Shown here piece after piece: positions 1-6,983 of a stretch of DNA of 9,763 bases (position 1 is its first letter; every line of letters begins with the position of its first letter). Source of the stretch: Chitinophagales bacterium (lineage in GTDB: Bacteria > Bacteroidota > Bacteroidia > Chitinophagales > BACL12). The DNA is taken from NCBI GenBank assembly GCA_014380545.1, contig JACMJP010000254.1, positions 1-9,763 on the forward strand. Reading direction: 5' to 3'. The position numbers were made by a program, and so were the translations under genes. Below the pieces are notes generated by a model, which saw only the letters and a list, made by a program, of their open reading frames with translations, searched no databases and was not told where the DNA came from.

Positions 1-1112
1 CTTTTAAAGTGAAGGAAGAAACGGAATTAAAGATAGGGGATGTGATTGCGACTTTAGATACTGATGCAGTTGGTGGAAAACAGGTGGCAGATAACAGTAA
101 GCAGTTAAAAGTTGAAAATAAAAGGGTGGCAGTAAAGAAACAAGAAACGGAATCTAATAACAATGAAATAAAAGTTGAGGAGCCAAAGGGGGAAAATCCG
201 GTACTTACAAATCAGCATTCTACAATTACTCCTCTTGCGGAAAATATTGCAAAGGAAAATAATATTGACATCAATAAAATTACCGGAACAGGGATTGGAG
301 GAAGAATTACAAAGGATGATATTTTAAATGCAATTAAAAACGGAATAAATCCAAAAGAAATAATTAAATCAACAAAAAGAAATTCAAGGGAACAACGGGA
401 AGAAAAAATTTCGAAGCTGCGTAAAACAATTGCAAAAAGATTAGTGGGTGTGAAAAATGAAACTGCCATGCTTACAACTTTTAATGAGGTTGATATGAGT
501 GCAGTAATGGCGATAAGAGAAAAATATAAAGTGAATTTTGAAAAAAAATACGGTGTTGGTTTGGGCTTTATGAGTTTTTTTGTGAAGGCATGTTGCAATG
601 CACTGATGGAGTTTCCGAGTGTGAATGCATATTTTAATGAGGACACTATTTTGTTTAATGATTTTTGTGATATATCCATTGCGGTTTCAACACCAAAAGG
701 ATTAGTTGTTCCTGTTGTTCGTAATGCTGAAAGTTTAAGTATGGCAGAAGTTGAAATCAAAATAAAAGAACTTGCATCAAAAGGAAGAGAGGGAAATTTA
801 ACTTTGGAGGAAATGCAGGGCGGGACATTTACGATCACCAACGGGGGTGTTTTTGGTTCTTTAATGAGTACACCAATTATAAATGCACCCCAAAGTGCAA
901 TTTTGGGAATGCATAAAATACAGGAAAGGCCTGTTGCGCAAAACGGGCAGGTTGTAATTAAACCCATGATGTATCTTGCTTTAAGTTATGATCACAGAAT
1001 AATTGATGGAAAAGAATCAGTGAGTTTTTTAGTGAAAGTAAAAGAGCAATTGGAAAACCCGAATCAGTTATTGTTTGGAAAAGATCCTGTGGAGTTACTG
1101 CTTGAAATGTGA
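1..1112 (+). CDS. odhB: Dihydrolipoyllysine-residue succinyltransferase, E2 of 2-oxoglutarate dehydrogenase (5'-partial)
   Basis: E2 core of the 2-oxoglutarate dehydrogenase complex: it moves the succinyl group from E1 via lipoyl-lysine to CoA in the TCA cycle, in the cytoplasm. The reading frame is open to the window edge (Phe-Lys precede the GTG at 9), so that GTG is an internal Val and the start, with the lipoylated lysine, lies outside. Counting from that Val, residues 1-20 are the end of the lipoyl domain (KIGDVIATLDTDA). Residues about 21-70 are a charged linker. Residues about 72-110 are the peripheral E1/E3-binding domain (ITPLAENIAKE, GTGIGGRITKDDIL). Residues about 135-367 are the catalytic acyltransferase domain, with TITNGGVFGSLMSTP at 275-289 and the active-site YDHRIIDG at 327-334 (His329, Asp333). 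The NGGVFGSLMSTP and SAILGMHKIQ stretches favour succinyl- over acetyl-transferase. The E1 gene (odhA) would be expected just upstream but is not visible. The EEP lipoprotein gene follows after 34 bases. Confidence 0.95.
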   Translation, partial: FKVKEETELKIGDVIATLDTDAVGGKQVADNSKQLKVENKRVAVKKQETESNNNEIKVEEPKGENPVLTNQHSTITPLAENIAKENNIDINKITGTGIGGRITKDDILNAIKNGINPKEIIKSTKRNSREQREEKISKLRKTIAKRLVGVKNETAMLTTFNEVDMSAVMAIREKYKVNFEKKYGVGLGFMSFFVKACCNALMEFPSVNAYFNEDTILFNDFCDISIAVSTPKGLVVPVVRNAESLSMAEVEIKIKELASKGREGNLTLEEMQGGTFTITNGGVFGSLMSTPIINAPQSAILGMHKIQERPVAQNGQVVIKPMMYLALSYDHRIIDGKESVSFLVKVKEQLENPNQLLFGKDPVELLLEM

Positions 1113-1146
1113 GAAATTCAAAAAAAATAATTTAGAACTTAATTAA

Positions 1147-2178
1147 ATGAAAAATATTCAGATACTATTATTGTTAGTTTATTGCTCAACATTAGTTTCA
1201 TGTGTTGCTCAAAACAATTCCAATTCAGTCGGGATCATGTTTTATAATTTGGAAAATTTATATGACACTACAAATGATCCTAAAAAAGATGATGAAATAT
1301 TTCTCCCCTCCTCCCCGAGAAACTGGGATGAGCAAAAGTATAAAAAGAAATTAGAGAACCTTTCTAAAGTAATTGCAACAGGGGCTGATCATATGCCAGC
1401 CCTGGTTGGCTTATGCGAAGTAGAAAATGAAAAAGTATTGATAGATCTAATCGCAACAGAAAATTTAAAAGCAGGAAATTACGGTTACATTCATTTTGAT
1501 TCTCCGGATGAAAGAGGAATTGATGTTGCATTATTATATGACAAAAATCATTTCACTCCGAAAAAATATAACCCGATATATGTTGATCTTTCCGGGGACA
1601 GTATAGATTATACAAGGGATATTTTGTTTGTGTATGGTGAAATAGCAATTAATGCTAAAAAAGAACCAATCAATATTTTTGTAAATCATTGGCCCAGCAG
1701 AGTAGAGGGCGAAGAAGTATCTGCACCAAAAAGAGCTGTTGCTGCACAAGCGCTAAAACATGTAGTCGATTCACTGAATAATCAATTAACAGATGCAAAT
1801 ATTATTATCATGGGCGATTTTAATGATACGCCTTATGATAAAAGTATAATGCAGATTTTAAATGCCCGGGAATTTAAATCAACTTTTACTGATGAATGTT
1901 TAGTGAACCTTATGAGTGAAAAACAAAAAAATGGTGAGGGTTCTTATAATTTCAAAGGCAAATGGCAGACATTAGATCAGTTAATTGTTTCTGAAAGTTT
2001 GCTGGATGATAAAAAATCAGAAGTTGATATCAATACGATTCAGTTTGTGAAAAAGAACTGGATGATGTTTGTTCATGAAAAATACGGTGAGTCGCCGGAC
2101 AGAACTTTTAGCGGTAACAACTATATAGGTGGGTATTCTGATCATTTGCCGGTTTATATGGAATTAATTGTTCAATGA
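1147..2178 (+). CDS. Lipoprotein of the endonuclease/exonuclease/phosphatase (EEP) family
   Basis: 343-residue protein with a lipoprotein signal peptide: short charged N-terminus (MKN), hydrophobic run at 4-17, and lipobox LVSC ending at Cys19. It is therefore probably lipid-anchored and exported. The rest is one EEP (DNase I-like) domain: YNLEN at 33-37, the metal-binding Glu in CEVEN (Glu91), VNHWPSR at 179-185, MGDFNDTP at 222-229 (Asp224, Asn226), LDQ at 276-278, and the C-terminal SDH at 331-333 whose His would be the catalytic base. All the hallmark catalytic positions are present, so it is probably an active Mg-dependent phosphodiesterase or phosphatase. The substrate (DNA, RNA, phosphoinositide or other) cannot be told from sequence. 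The ATG at 1147 is chosen because it gives a complete signal peptide. No clear Shine-Dalgarno sequence precedes it. It lies 34 bases after odhB on the same strand and could be co-transcribed, but no functional link is evident. Confidence 0.88.
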   Translation: MKNIQILLLLVYCSTLVSCVAQNNSNSVGIMFYNLENLYDTTNDPKKDDEIFLPSSPRNWDEQKYKKKLENLSKVIATGADHMPALVGLCEVENEKVLIDLIATENLKAGNYGYIHFDSPDERGIDVALLYDKNHFTPKKYNPIYVDLSGDSIDYTRDILFVYGEIAINAKKEPINIFVNHWPSRVEGEEVSAPKRAVAAQALKHVVDSLNNQLTDANIIIMGDFNDTPYDKSIMQILNAREFKSTFTDECLVNLMSEKQKNGEGSYNFKGKWQTLDQLIVSESLLDDKKSEVDINTIQFVKKNWMMFVHEKYGESPDRTFSGNNYIGGYSDHLPVYMELIVQ

Positions 2179-2331
2179 AAAGCAGATCATATAGCGGCCA
2201 CCACCTGCACCACATAGTTTAAATATTTTATTTCAGGATTGTAATCCCTCCACCCAGATGGTTTTTATTTCTTCAGGGATTGCAAAATCGAAACATGTAA
2301 TTGAAATGCAGATAAATTTTTCTTTCAGACA
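2179..2331. other. Convergent spacer between the EEP gene and mvaD
   Basis: This 153-base stretch separates two convergent genes. I see no RNA gene and no ORF with a start here. It contains an inverted repeat (2241-2249 with 2275-2283, one G-T pair, 25-base loop). The same area reads as an imperfect direct repeat (tttcaggattgtaa against cttcagggattgcaa). No stem followed by a T-run is visible on either strand, so no terminator is called. Confidence 0.6.
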
Positions 2332-3366
2332 TTAATCTTCAACAATTTGTTTTGGGCCATTACCCATTACATCATATATCACTTTTTTCTTTACGCAATA
2401 TTGTAATAATTCACTTTGAATAAAATTGCGCACTTTCTTTTTTTCAAAATAAGGATAAATTACATGTACATTCGGGCCTGCATCCAAAGTAAAACATACA
2501 GGAATCTTTGTTTCAATTCTGAACTGCCTTATTTTTTCAATAACAGCTAATGTATTTGGTTTCATTAAAATAAATGAAGGTGTTGATGTCATCATCAATG
2601 CATGTAATTCCAATGCTTCTGCTTCAACAGTTTCGCAAAATAAATTCCAGTCGCCTTTTTTCAATGCCAATAGAATATCCTGTAGCCGTTTATTTGCGTT
2701 TACATAACGCTGTTTTTCCATGGGATGATTATTCATAAGTGCATGACCCGCCCTGCTACTTACATTTTTTTCATCAGAGTTAATAATTAAAATCGTATCC
2801 TGCAGATCAGTAAAATCTTTATGATATTCTATCGGATATTGTATTGCATAATTATCATTTGAATTTTTTATACTATCGGTTTTTCCCCAAACGGTAAACC
2901 CGCCATAAATACTTCTTGCGGCACTTCCGGAACCAAGCCTTGCATAATTTGATGCTGTTTGAAAAAAATCACCATTTATTTGTTTCCCTGTTAAAAATTG
3001 CTGCGATAATAAACATAATGCTAATGCACCCATAGAGCTTGCACTAGAAGCAATTCCTGCAGAATGCGGAAATGAATTTTCAGAACGAATGATCAACCGG
3101 TAGTTTTTAATAAAAGAAACATCGTTTTTTATAGTTGAAAGAAATGCAAGCAGTTTTTCTTCAAATGGCGGCTTTTTTTCTCCTTCAAATAAAAAATCAA
3201 TTTCAATTTCTTTTTTACTGCGTTTCTTTTTTAATTCAACCGAAGTATCAGTATAAGCTTCACTCAAGGTAAGTGATAAGGAAGGGTTATTAGGTAATTG
3301 AATACCGTGTTTTCCCCAGTATTTTATCAGTGCTATATTGGATGGACTACGCCAGGTTATTTTCAT
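2332..3366 (-). CDS. mvaD: Diphosphomevalonate decarboxylase
   Basis: ATP-dependent decarboxylation of mevalonate 5-diphosphate to isopentenyl diphosphate, the last step of IPP synthesis in the mevalonate pathway; cytoplasmic GHMP-fold enzyme. With the ATG at 3366 the protein has 344 residues and begins MKITWRSPSNIALIKYWGK, the usual N-terminus of the family. The frame is open upstream to a TTG at 3432, but that adds 22 residues not expected in the family, so the shorter form is chosen. Visible motifs: NIALIKYWGK at 10-19; the nucleotide-binding PHSAGIASSAS at 100-110; ARLGSGSAARS at 142-152, whose Arg151 corresponds to the conserved substrate-binding arginine; and TLDAGPN at 293-299 with the catalytic Asp295. 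Retention of DAGPN argues for a decarboxylase rather than a mevalonate 3-kinase relative; a phosphomevalonate decarboxylase is not excluded by sequence alone. Last gene of the minus-strand mevalonate block, 79 bases after the kinase gene. Confidence 0.95.
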   Translation of the reverse strand: MKITWRSPSNIALIKYWGKHGIQLPNNPSLSLTLSEAYTDTSVELKKKRSKKEIEIDFLFEGEKKPPFEEKLLAFLSTIKNDVSFIKNYRLIIRSENSFPHSAGIASSASSMGALALCLLSQQFLTGKQINGDFFQTASNYARLGSGSAARSIYGGFTVWGKTDSIKNSNDNYAIQYPIEYHKDFTDLQDTILIINSDEKNVSSRAGHALMNNHPMEKQRYVNANKRLQDILLALKKGDWNLFCETVEAEALELHALMMTSTPSFILMKPNTLAVIEKIRQFRIETKIPVCFTLDAGPNVHVIYPYFEKKKVRNFIQSELLQYCVKKKVIYDVMGNGPKQIVED

Positions 3367-3429
3367 AAAATATTTACTACAGAGTACATAAAGAATTACA
3401 GGAATACAAAATGCACTTTGTTTTTCTCG

Positions 3430-3437
3430 CAAAATTA
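3430..3437 (-). promoter_or_regulatory. Candidate internal -7 box (TAATTTTG) before mvaD
   Basis: On the minus strand the 79-base gap between the kinase gene and mvaD reads TAATTTTG, a full match to the Bacteroidota -7 consensus TAnnTTTG. Transcription would start near 3423, giving a leader of roughly 55 bases before the ATG at 3366. I see no TTG at the expected -33 distance (the nearest is about 11 bases upstream, too close), so this may be chance in AT-rich DNA. If real, mvaD has its own promoter in addition to operon read-through. Confidence 0.28.
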
Positions 3438-3445
3438 AATGAAGA

Positions 3446-4375
3446 TCACAATATCATATCGGTGTAACTGAAAATTACTGGAAATCCTTTTTTGATAAAG
3501 TACTGTTGAATTTCATTTGTATCCATTTCGGCCGCAGCCATTACAAAATCGCCGCCCCAGGCTCCGAGTGATTTTATAACACCGTTAAAATCAGGAAATA
3601 ATTTTGTTTTTACTTTTTCTTCCTGCAACACGAACTGAATTACATTTTCATGTTCGTCCAATAATTGCATGAAATCTTTAAAGTCATCGCAAAATAATAA
3701 TGCTTCAGTTATTTCTGAAATAATTTCTGTTTCATCAGTAAACTTTGAATCCCCGCTTTTAAATCTTTCAACCTCAATTTTTGAATCCTGCTTTTTATTA
3801 AGGTGTACAAAAAATATTTTTTCCTGGTTTGGGGGATTAAAATTTATTGTATCATACACCGGGCCTTCGTCATCAACTTTATAAAATAAAACTTGTTTTG
3901 ATTTTGCACATGCAATATCGTATCCGCTGCCTCCAAAAACTTCTTTATTTAATTTAAATGCATCAACATTTGCAAACTGCGCAATATTATTTATTAAAGT
4001 GGAACTACTGCCTAATCCCAGGGTGCGATCAAATTCCAGGTAGTTTGTAACTATTGTTTCTGTATTTGTTTTTAAAAATGCAGGATTTAATTTTCTCGAG
4101 GTATGTAAAATTTTATCCAGTGTATTATATACATCTGCATCAATATTTTTTAATGAACCTCTAAATGGTGTTAAATCAGTTTTAGAAATTAAAACATCTG
4201 TCCAAACATTTCCATTTGAATCAATACTTATCCAATGCAAATTATTTTCTCCGGGCTTTTCATCAACTATCATCTTTTGCCCGAACTTGCATGGTGCTGC
4301 TAAGGCAAGTGCTCCCTGCAAAACAAGATACTCTCCGCTTATTAATAATTTTCCGTGTGAATAAAATTCCCGCAT
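3446..4375 (-). CDS. GYDIA-family GHMP kinase, probable phosphomevalonate kinase
   Basis: 309-residue GHMP-superfamily small-molecule kinase lying between HMG-CoA reductase and diphosphomevalonate decarboxylase, so its substrate is very probably mevalonate or phosphomevalonate. The ATG at 4375 is chosen; a TTG at 4393 would add only MCVCGV, with no family support. Motifs: HGKLLISGEYLVLQG at 7-21; the ATP-binding GLGSSS at 120-125; GGSGYDIACA at 148-157, the signature that names the family; and GAWGGD at 271-276, matching the position of GHMP motif 3. GKLLxxGEY, GSGYDIA and GAxGGD resemble phosphomevalonate kinases more than mevalonate kinases, which usually begin GKxxLxGEHAVVYG. Trp273 replaces the Gly common in motif 3. 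At 309 residues it is shorter than many phosphomevalonate kinases. What is seen: a GHMP kinase with intact ATP loop inside a mevalonate cluster. What is inferred: the exact substrate. It starts 37 bases after the mvaA stop. Confidence 0.85.
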   Translation of the reverse strand: MREFYSHGKLLISGEYLVLQGALALAAPCKFGQKMIVDEKPGENNLHWISIDSNGNVWTDVLISKTDLTPFRGSLKNIDADVYNTLDKILHTSRKLNPAFLKTNTETIVTNYLEFDRTLGLGSSSTLINNIAQFANVDAFKLNKEVFGGSGYDIACAKSKQVLFYKVDDEGPVYDTINFNPPNQEKIFFVHLNKKQDSKIEVERFKSGDSKFTDETEIISEITEALLFCDDFKDFMQLLDEHENVIQFVLQEEKVKTKLFPDFNGVIKSLGAWGGDFVMAAAEMDTNEIQQYFIKKGFPVIFSYTDMIL

Positions 4376-4412
4376 AACTCCGCAAACGCACAAAGAAAGA
4401 AAAAATATTTAA

Positions 4413-5762
4413 TTAAGATTTTTCAGGGGATAGGTTATTGTTTCTGTAAGTATTTAAAAATTCCCGCACATTACTGAAAGAAACTGTTCTGTCATGAAAA
4501 TATGCGAACGCTTTTTCTATCTCTATATCACTTGCACCAAAATGACGAAGAATATTTGAGAGATGCATTTTCATATGCCCTTTTTGAATGCCCGATGTAA
4601 CCAATGCCTTTACAGCAGAAAAATTTTGTGCAAGACCAACACAAGCAATTATTTTCATGAGTTCTTTTGCGCCCGGGTTCCCAAGTATTTCAAGCGAACG
4701 TTTTGCAAGTGGATGTAATTTAGTAAGTCCTCCTACTGTTCCTACTGATAATGGAATTTCAAGGGTGAAAATAAATTTTCCATTTTCTATTTTGCAATCA
4801 CTCAGGCTTTCATATTTTCCATTTCTGCTTGCATACGCATGCCCGCATGCTTCTATCGCCCTAAAATCATTTCCTGTTGCAAGTATCACTGCGTCAACAC
4901 CATTAAATATTCCCTTGTTATGTGTTGTTGCACGATATACATCCTGCTTTGCAATATTAATTGCTGTTTTAAATTTTCTTGAGAATTGACTGGAATTTAA
5001 TTCAGCTTCTTCAAAATTTCCTAAATCACTTATTTTGCATTCAACCCATGCTTTCACAATACAATCAGGAGTATAATTGCTTAGTATACTCATTACAACT
5101 TCAACATCTCTTTCAGCACCTGAGAAGTTTTTATTTTCTTTTACTTCTTCTGTTAAACAACCTGCAAATTCTTCGAGGCATGAATTAATGAAATTAGCGC
5201 CCATTGCGTCCACGGTTTCAAATGTTGCCTTTAATTGAAAATATTCCGGCTCCAAATGTGTACAATCAATTAATTCAATATCCTTTAATCCACCGCCCCT
5301 GTTCTCCATATTTTCGGTGAGGTGTTTTACATCAGCAATGAGGATTTGTTTTAATTCAGTATTAAAAAAATCAAATAATTTATCACTATCACCCCTCCAT
5401 AAAAAATGTACATGACCCACTTTTGTTGTAGAAATTACTTCCGCATGAAACCCGCCCCGCTCACTCCAGAATTTTGCACCTGCACTTGCTGCCGCAACTA
5501 CACTGCTCTCTTCAATTACCATGGGTACTACATAAGTTCTTCCGTTAATTACAAAATTGGGCGCAACGCCATAGGGCAAATAAAAATTTGTAAGTGTATT
5601 TTCAGAAATACCATCAAATACTTTTTGTAGTTCAGCATTTGCATGCATGTAGCTGGAAAATTCTCTTGCAATATCCAACGGATTGCTTGTAAGAAAATGT
5701 TTCGCAAGCCATGCAATTTTTTCTGTGCGATTTAATTTGGAGAAGCCTTTAATTTTTTGCAT
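4413..5762 (-). CDS. mvaA: Hydroxymethylglutaryl-CoA reductase, class II
   Basis: Interconverts HMG-CoA and mevalonate with NAD(P)H; cytoplasmic. The 449-residue length and absence of membrane segments fit the soluble class II (Pseudomonas mevalonii-type) enzymes. Visible motifs: LPYGVAPNFVING at 62-74; PMVIEESSVVAAAS at 80-93 containing the catalytic Glu84; DAMGAN at 185-190 in the dinucleotide-binding region; THNKGI with catalytic Lys283; ATGNDFRAIEA with catalytic Asp299; and GHMKMHLSN at 395-403 with catalytic His396. These correspond to Glu83, Lys267, Asp283 and His381 of the P. mevalonii enzyme. The gene sits with isoprenoid genes, so it very probably runs in the biosynthetic (reductive) direction although class II includes degradative members. 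NADH or NADPH preference cannot be read confidently. The ATG at 5762 matches the family start. It follows fni after 60 bases, a gap that holds a hairpin. Confidence 0.95.
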   Translation of the reverse strand: MQKIKGFSKLNRTEKIAWLAKHFLTSNPLDIAREFSSYMHANAELQKVFDGISENTLTNFYLPYGVAPNFVINGRTYVVPMVIEESSVVAAASAGAKFWSERGGFHAEVISTTKVGHVHFLWRGDSDKLFDFFNTELKQILIADVKHLTENMENRGGGLKDIELIDCTHLEPEYFQLKATFETVDAMGANFINSCLEEFAGCLTEEVKENKNFSGAERDVEVVMSILSNYTPDCIVKAWVECKISDLGNFEEAELNSSQFSRKFKTAINIAKQDVYRATTHNKGIFNGVDAVILATGNDFRAIEACGHAYASRNGKYESLSDCKIENGKFIFTLEIPLSVGTVGGLTKLHPLAKRSLEILGNPGAKELMKIIACVGLAQNFSAVKALVTSGIQKGHMKMHLSNILRHFGASDIEIEKAFAYFHDRTVSFSNVREFLNTYRNNNLSPEKS

Positions 5763-5780
5763 TTAATTTTTATGTTTCCC

Positions 5781-5813
5781 GCAGATTCCGCAGAAAAAAT
5801 TACTGCGATCTGC
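5781..5813. repeat. Hairpin with CGCAGA-type repeats between fni and mvaA
   Basis: Two nested perfect arms: gcagat (5781-5786) pairs with atctgc (5808-5813), and cgcag (5789-5793) with ctgcg (5803-5807), around a nine-base A/T loop, with a two-base bulge (tc) on one side only. It occupies most of the 60-base gap inside the operon. No T-run follows on either strand, so it does not look like an intrinsic terminator. The short cgcaga/gcagat units recall REP-like intergenic repeats I associate with Bacteroidota genomes, but copy number cannot be judged from one window. It could influence mRNA stability or differential expression within the operon. Confidence 0.6.
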
Positions 5814-5822
5814 TACTGCCAA

Positions 5823-6833
5823 CTATTTTACCTTCAAATACGCTCCACACAAAGCTAATCCATCTCTTTGACTTTCAATATATGTTTTCAACTCTTCATA
5901 GCTGTTTTGCGCATACTTTAAAAAGGCAGAACCCTGCGCATAAATTGAATTTAAATTTAGTTTATGCATATAATAATATCCGTCAAGAAAATTTTTTATA
6001 CCCCCACTCACAATTATTTCTTTACATAAAACCTTTTCTCCCAATTCATTTATTGCATCATTTACGAAATTTATCATGTCTTGAGCTGTATGACCCACAT
6101 ACATTAAATTATCAAAAGCTATATTCTTTTCGTCTGATGAACGTAACAATTCTACCTTAGAAAAGTTTGTTCCGCCATATGCACCAAAATCAATGGCGAC
6201 AATGGGTAACTGCAATAAAGCTTTCAGGCTTTCGGGACCCATGCCTTGCCCCACTTCTTTTACAATAACCGGAAAATCAACTAAATTCAAAAATTGTTGA
6301 ATAGTATGCAGCGGAGGATTTTTGAAGCGGTCACCTTCCGGTTGCAAAAATTCCTGCATTGGATTTACATGAATTATTAAACCGTCTGCCTGTAACTTAT
6401 CAACTAATTTTTTTATTTCATCAACCTGGTTATCGGCGATTGATTTTTCTATTTGTGCAATGCCCAGATTTGCATAAAATGGAAGGTCTTTACCAATAAC
6501 AGGACGCAAATTAAAATCATTAAAAAATGTATCATCGTAAAGTAAACGTCTGCATGAACCAAGGCCCATACCTATTCCAAACTCATTACAGGCTTTTGCA
6601 AGATTGTGATTTATTTTACCTGCTAACTGGGTTCCTCCGGTCATACTGCTTATCCATAGCGGCATTTGCAATTTTCTTCCGACAAATGTTTTCTGCAGTG
6701 AAATGCTTGTGGGATGCTCGCTTAATAAAGGTTCATAATAAAACCTGGGATCATTTTGCACATTTTCAACCTGGCTCTGAAACGCTAATTCTATATGGTC
6801 TTTTTTACGATTTTCTGCGTTTGTGTCACTCAA
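5823..6833 (-). CDS. fni: Type 2 isopentenyl-diphosphate delta-isomerase (FMN-dependent)
   Basis: Interconverts IPP and DMAPP using reduced FMN and Mg; a cytoplasmic TIM-barrel enzyme unrelated to the type 1 Nudix isomerase. It has 336 residues, near the usual length. Motifs: RKKDHIELAF at 9-18; PLWISSMTGGT at 58-68 (FMN binding); ANLGIAQ at 121-127; IHVNPMQEFLQPEGD at 154-168, holding the conserved Asn157 and Gln160-Glu161 of the active site; VIVKEVGQGM at 189-198; IDFGAYGGTNF at 214-224; VSGGI at 275-279; and AQGSAFLKYA at 299-308 near the flavin phosphate. The start is TTG at 6833: an in-frame TAG lies a short way upstream and no ATG occurs between them, while the next internal Met (Met57) is too late. 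It leads the mevalonate block, so all four genes are probably transcribed from the promoter region upstream of it. Confidence 0.94.
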   Translation of the reverse strand: MSDTNAENRKKDHIELAFQSQVENVQNDPRFYYEPLLSEHPTSISLQKTFVGRKLQMPLWISSMTGGTQLAGKINHNLAKACNEFGIGMGLGSCRRLLYDDTFFNDFNLRPVIGKDLPFYANLGIAQIEKSIADNQVDEIKKLVDKLQADGLIIHVNPMQEFLQPEGDRFKNPPLHTIQQFLNLVDFPVIVKEVGQGMGPESLKALLQLPIVAIDFGAYGGTNFSKVELLRSSDEKNIAFDNLMYVGHTAQDMINFVNDAINELGEKVLCKEIIVSGGIKNFLDGYYYMHKLNLNSIYAQGSAFLKYAQNSYEELKTYIESQRDGLALCGAYLKVK

Positions 6834-6854
6834 AATCTTGTATTTTAACAGCTG

Positions 6855-6862
6855 TAAAGGTA
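6855..6862 (-). promoter_or_regulatory. Candidate -7 box (TACCTTTA) for the mevalonate block
   Basis: On the minus strand, 22 bases before the fni TTG start, the sequence TACCTTTA matches TAnnTTTG at seven of eight positions. Transcription would then begin around 6848, leaving a leader of about 15 bases. A TTTG lies further upstream but 30 bases from the box, more than the usual spacing for a -33 element. This is a tentative assignment based on position and partial motif match. Confidence 0.3.
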
Positions 6863-6949
6863 GCTAATTACTGTTCTATTTAGTATCCGGAACAAACATG
6901 AACGGCATAAGAATACAAAAAATGTAATGGTATGAAGGTCATATTGCTT

Positions 6950-6957
6950 TATTTTTG
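6950..6957 (+). promoter_or_regulatory. Probable -7 box (TATTTTTG) for the M3 peptidase gene
   Basis: TATTTTTG fits the Bacteroidota -7 consensus TAnnTTTG at every position and sits 26 bases before the ATG at 6984, giving a leader of roughly 20 bases, a common arrangement in this phylum. No TTG is visible at the -33 distance, which weakens the call. It lies in the 150-base divergent region (6834-6983) shared with fni; the rest of that region shows no operator-like palindrome that I can recognise. Confidence 0.5.
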
Positions 6958-6983
6958 CCGTGTGAATCAAAACAAATCAATAA

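Noticed and set aside
212..967. Long antisense open frame (251 codons) opposite odhB
   Set aside because: It lies wholly within a clear E2 catalytic gene, and its translation is low-complexity and hydrophobic without family motifs; a shadow frame.
2241..2283. Inverted repeat as a bidirectional terminator
   Set aside because: The loop is 25 bases, the stem includes a wobble pair, and the only T-run lies inside the loop instead of after the stem.
3367..3432. Upstream TTG start giving mvaD 22 extra residues
   Set aside because: The extension is hydrophobic and Cys-rich and not found in the family, whose N-terminus matches the ATG at 3366.
4588..5630. Several plus-strand open frames opposite mvaA
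   Set aside because: mvaA is unambiguous with all catalytic residues; the opposite frames are chance products.
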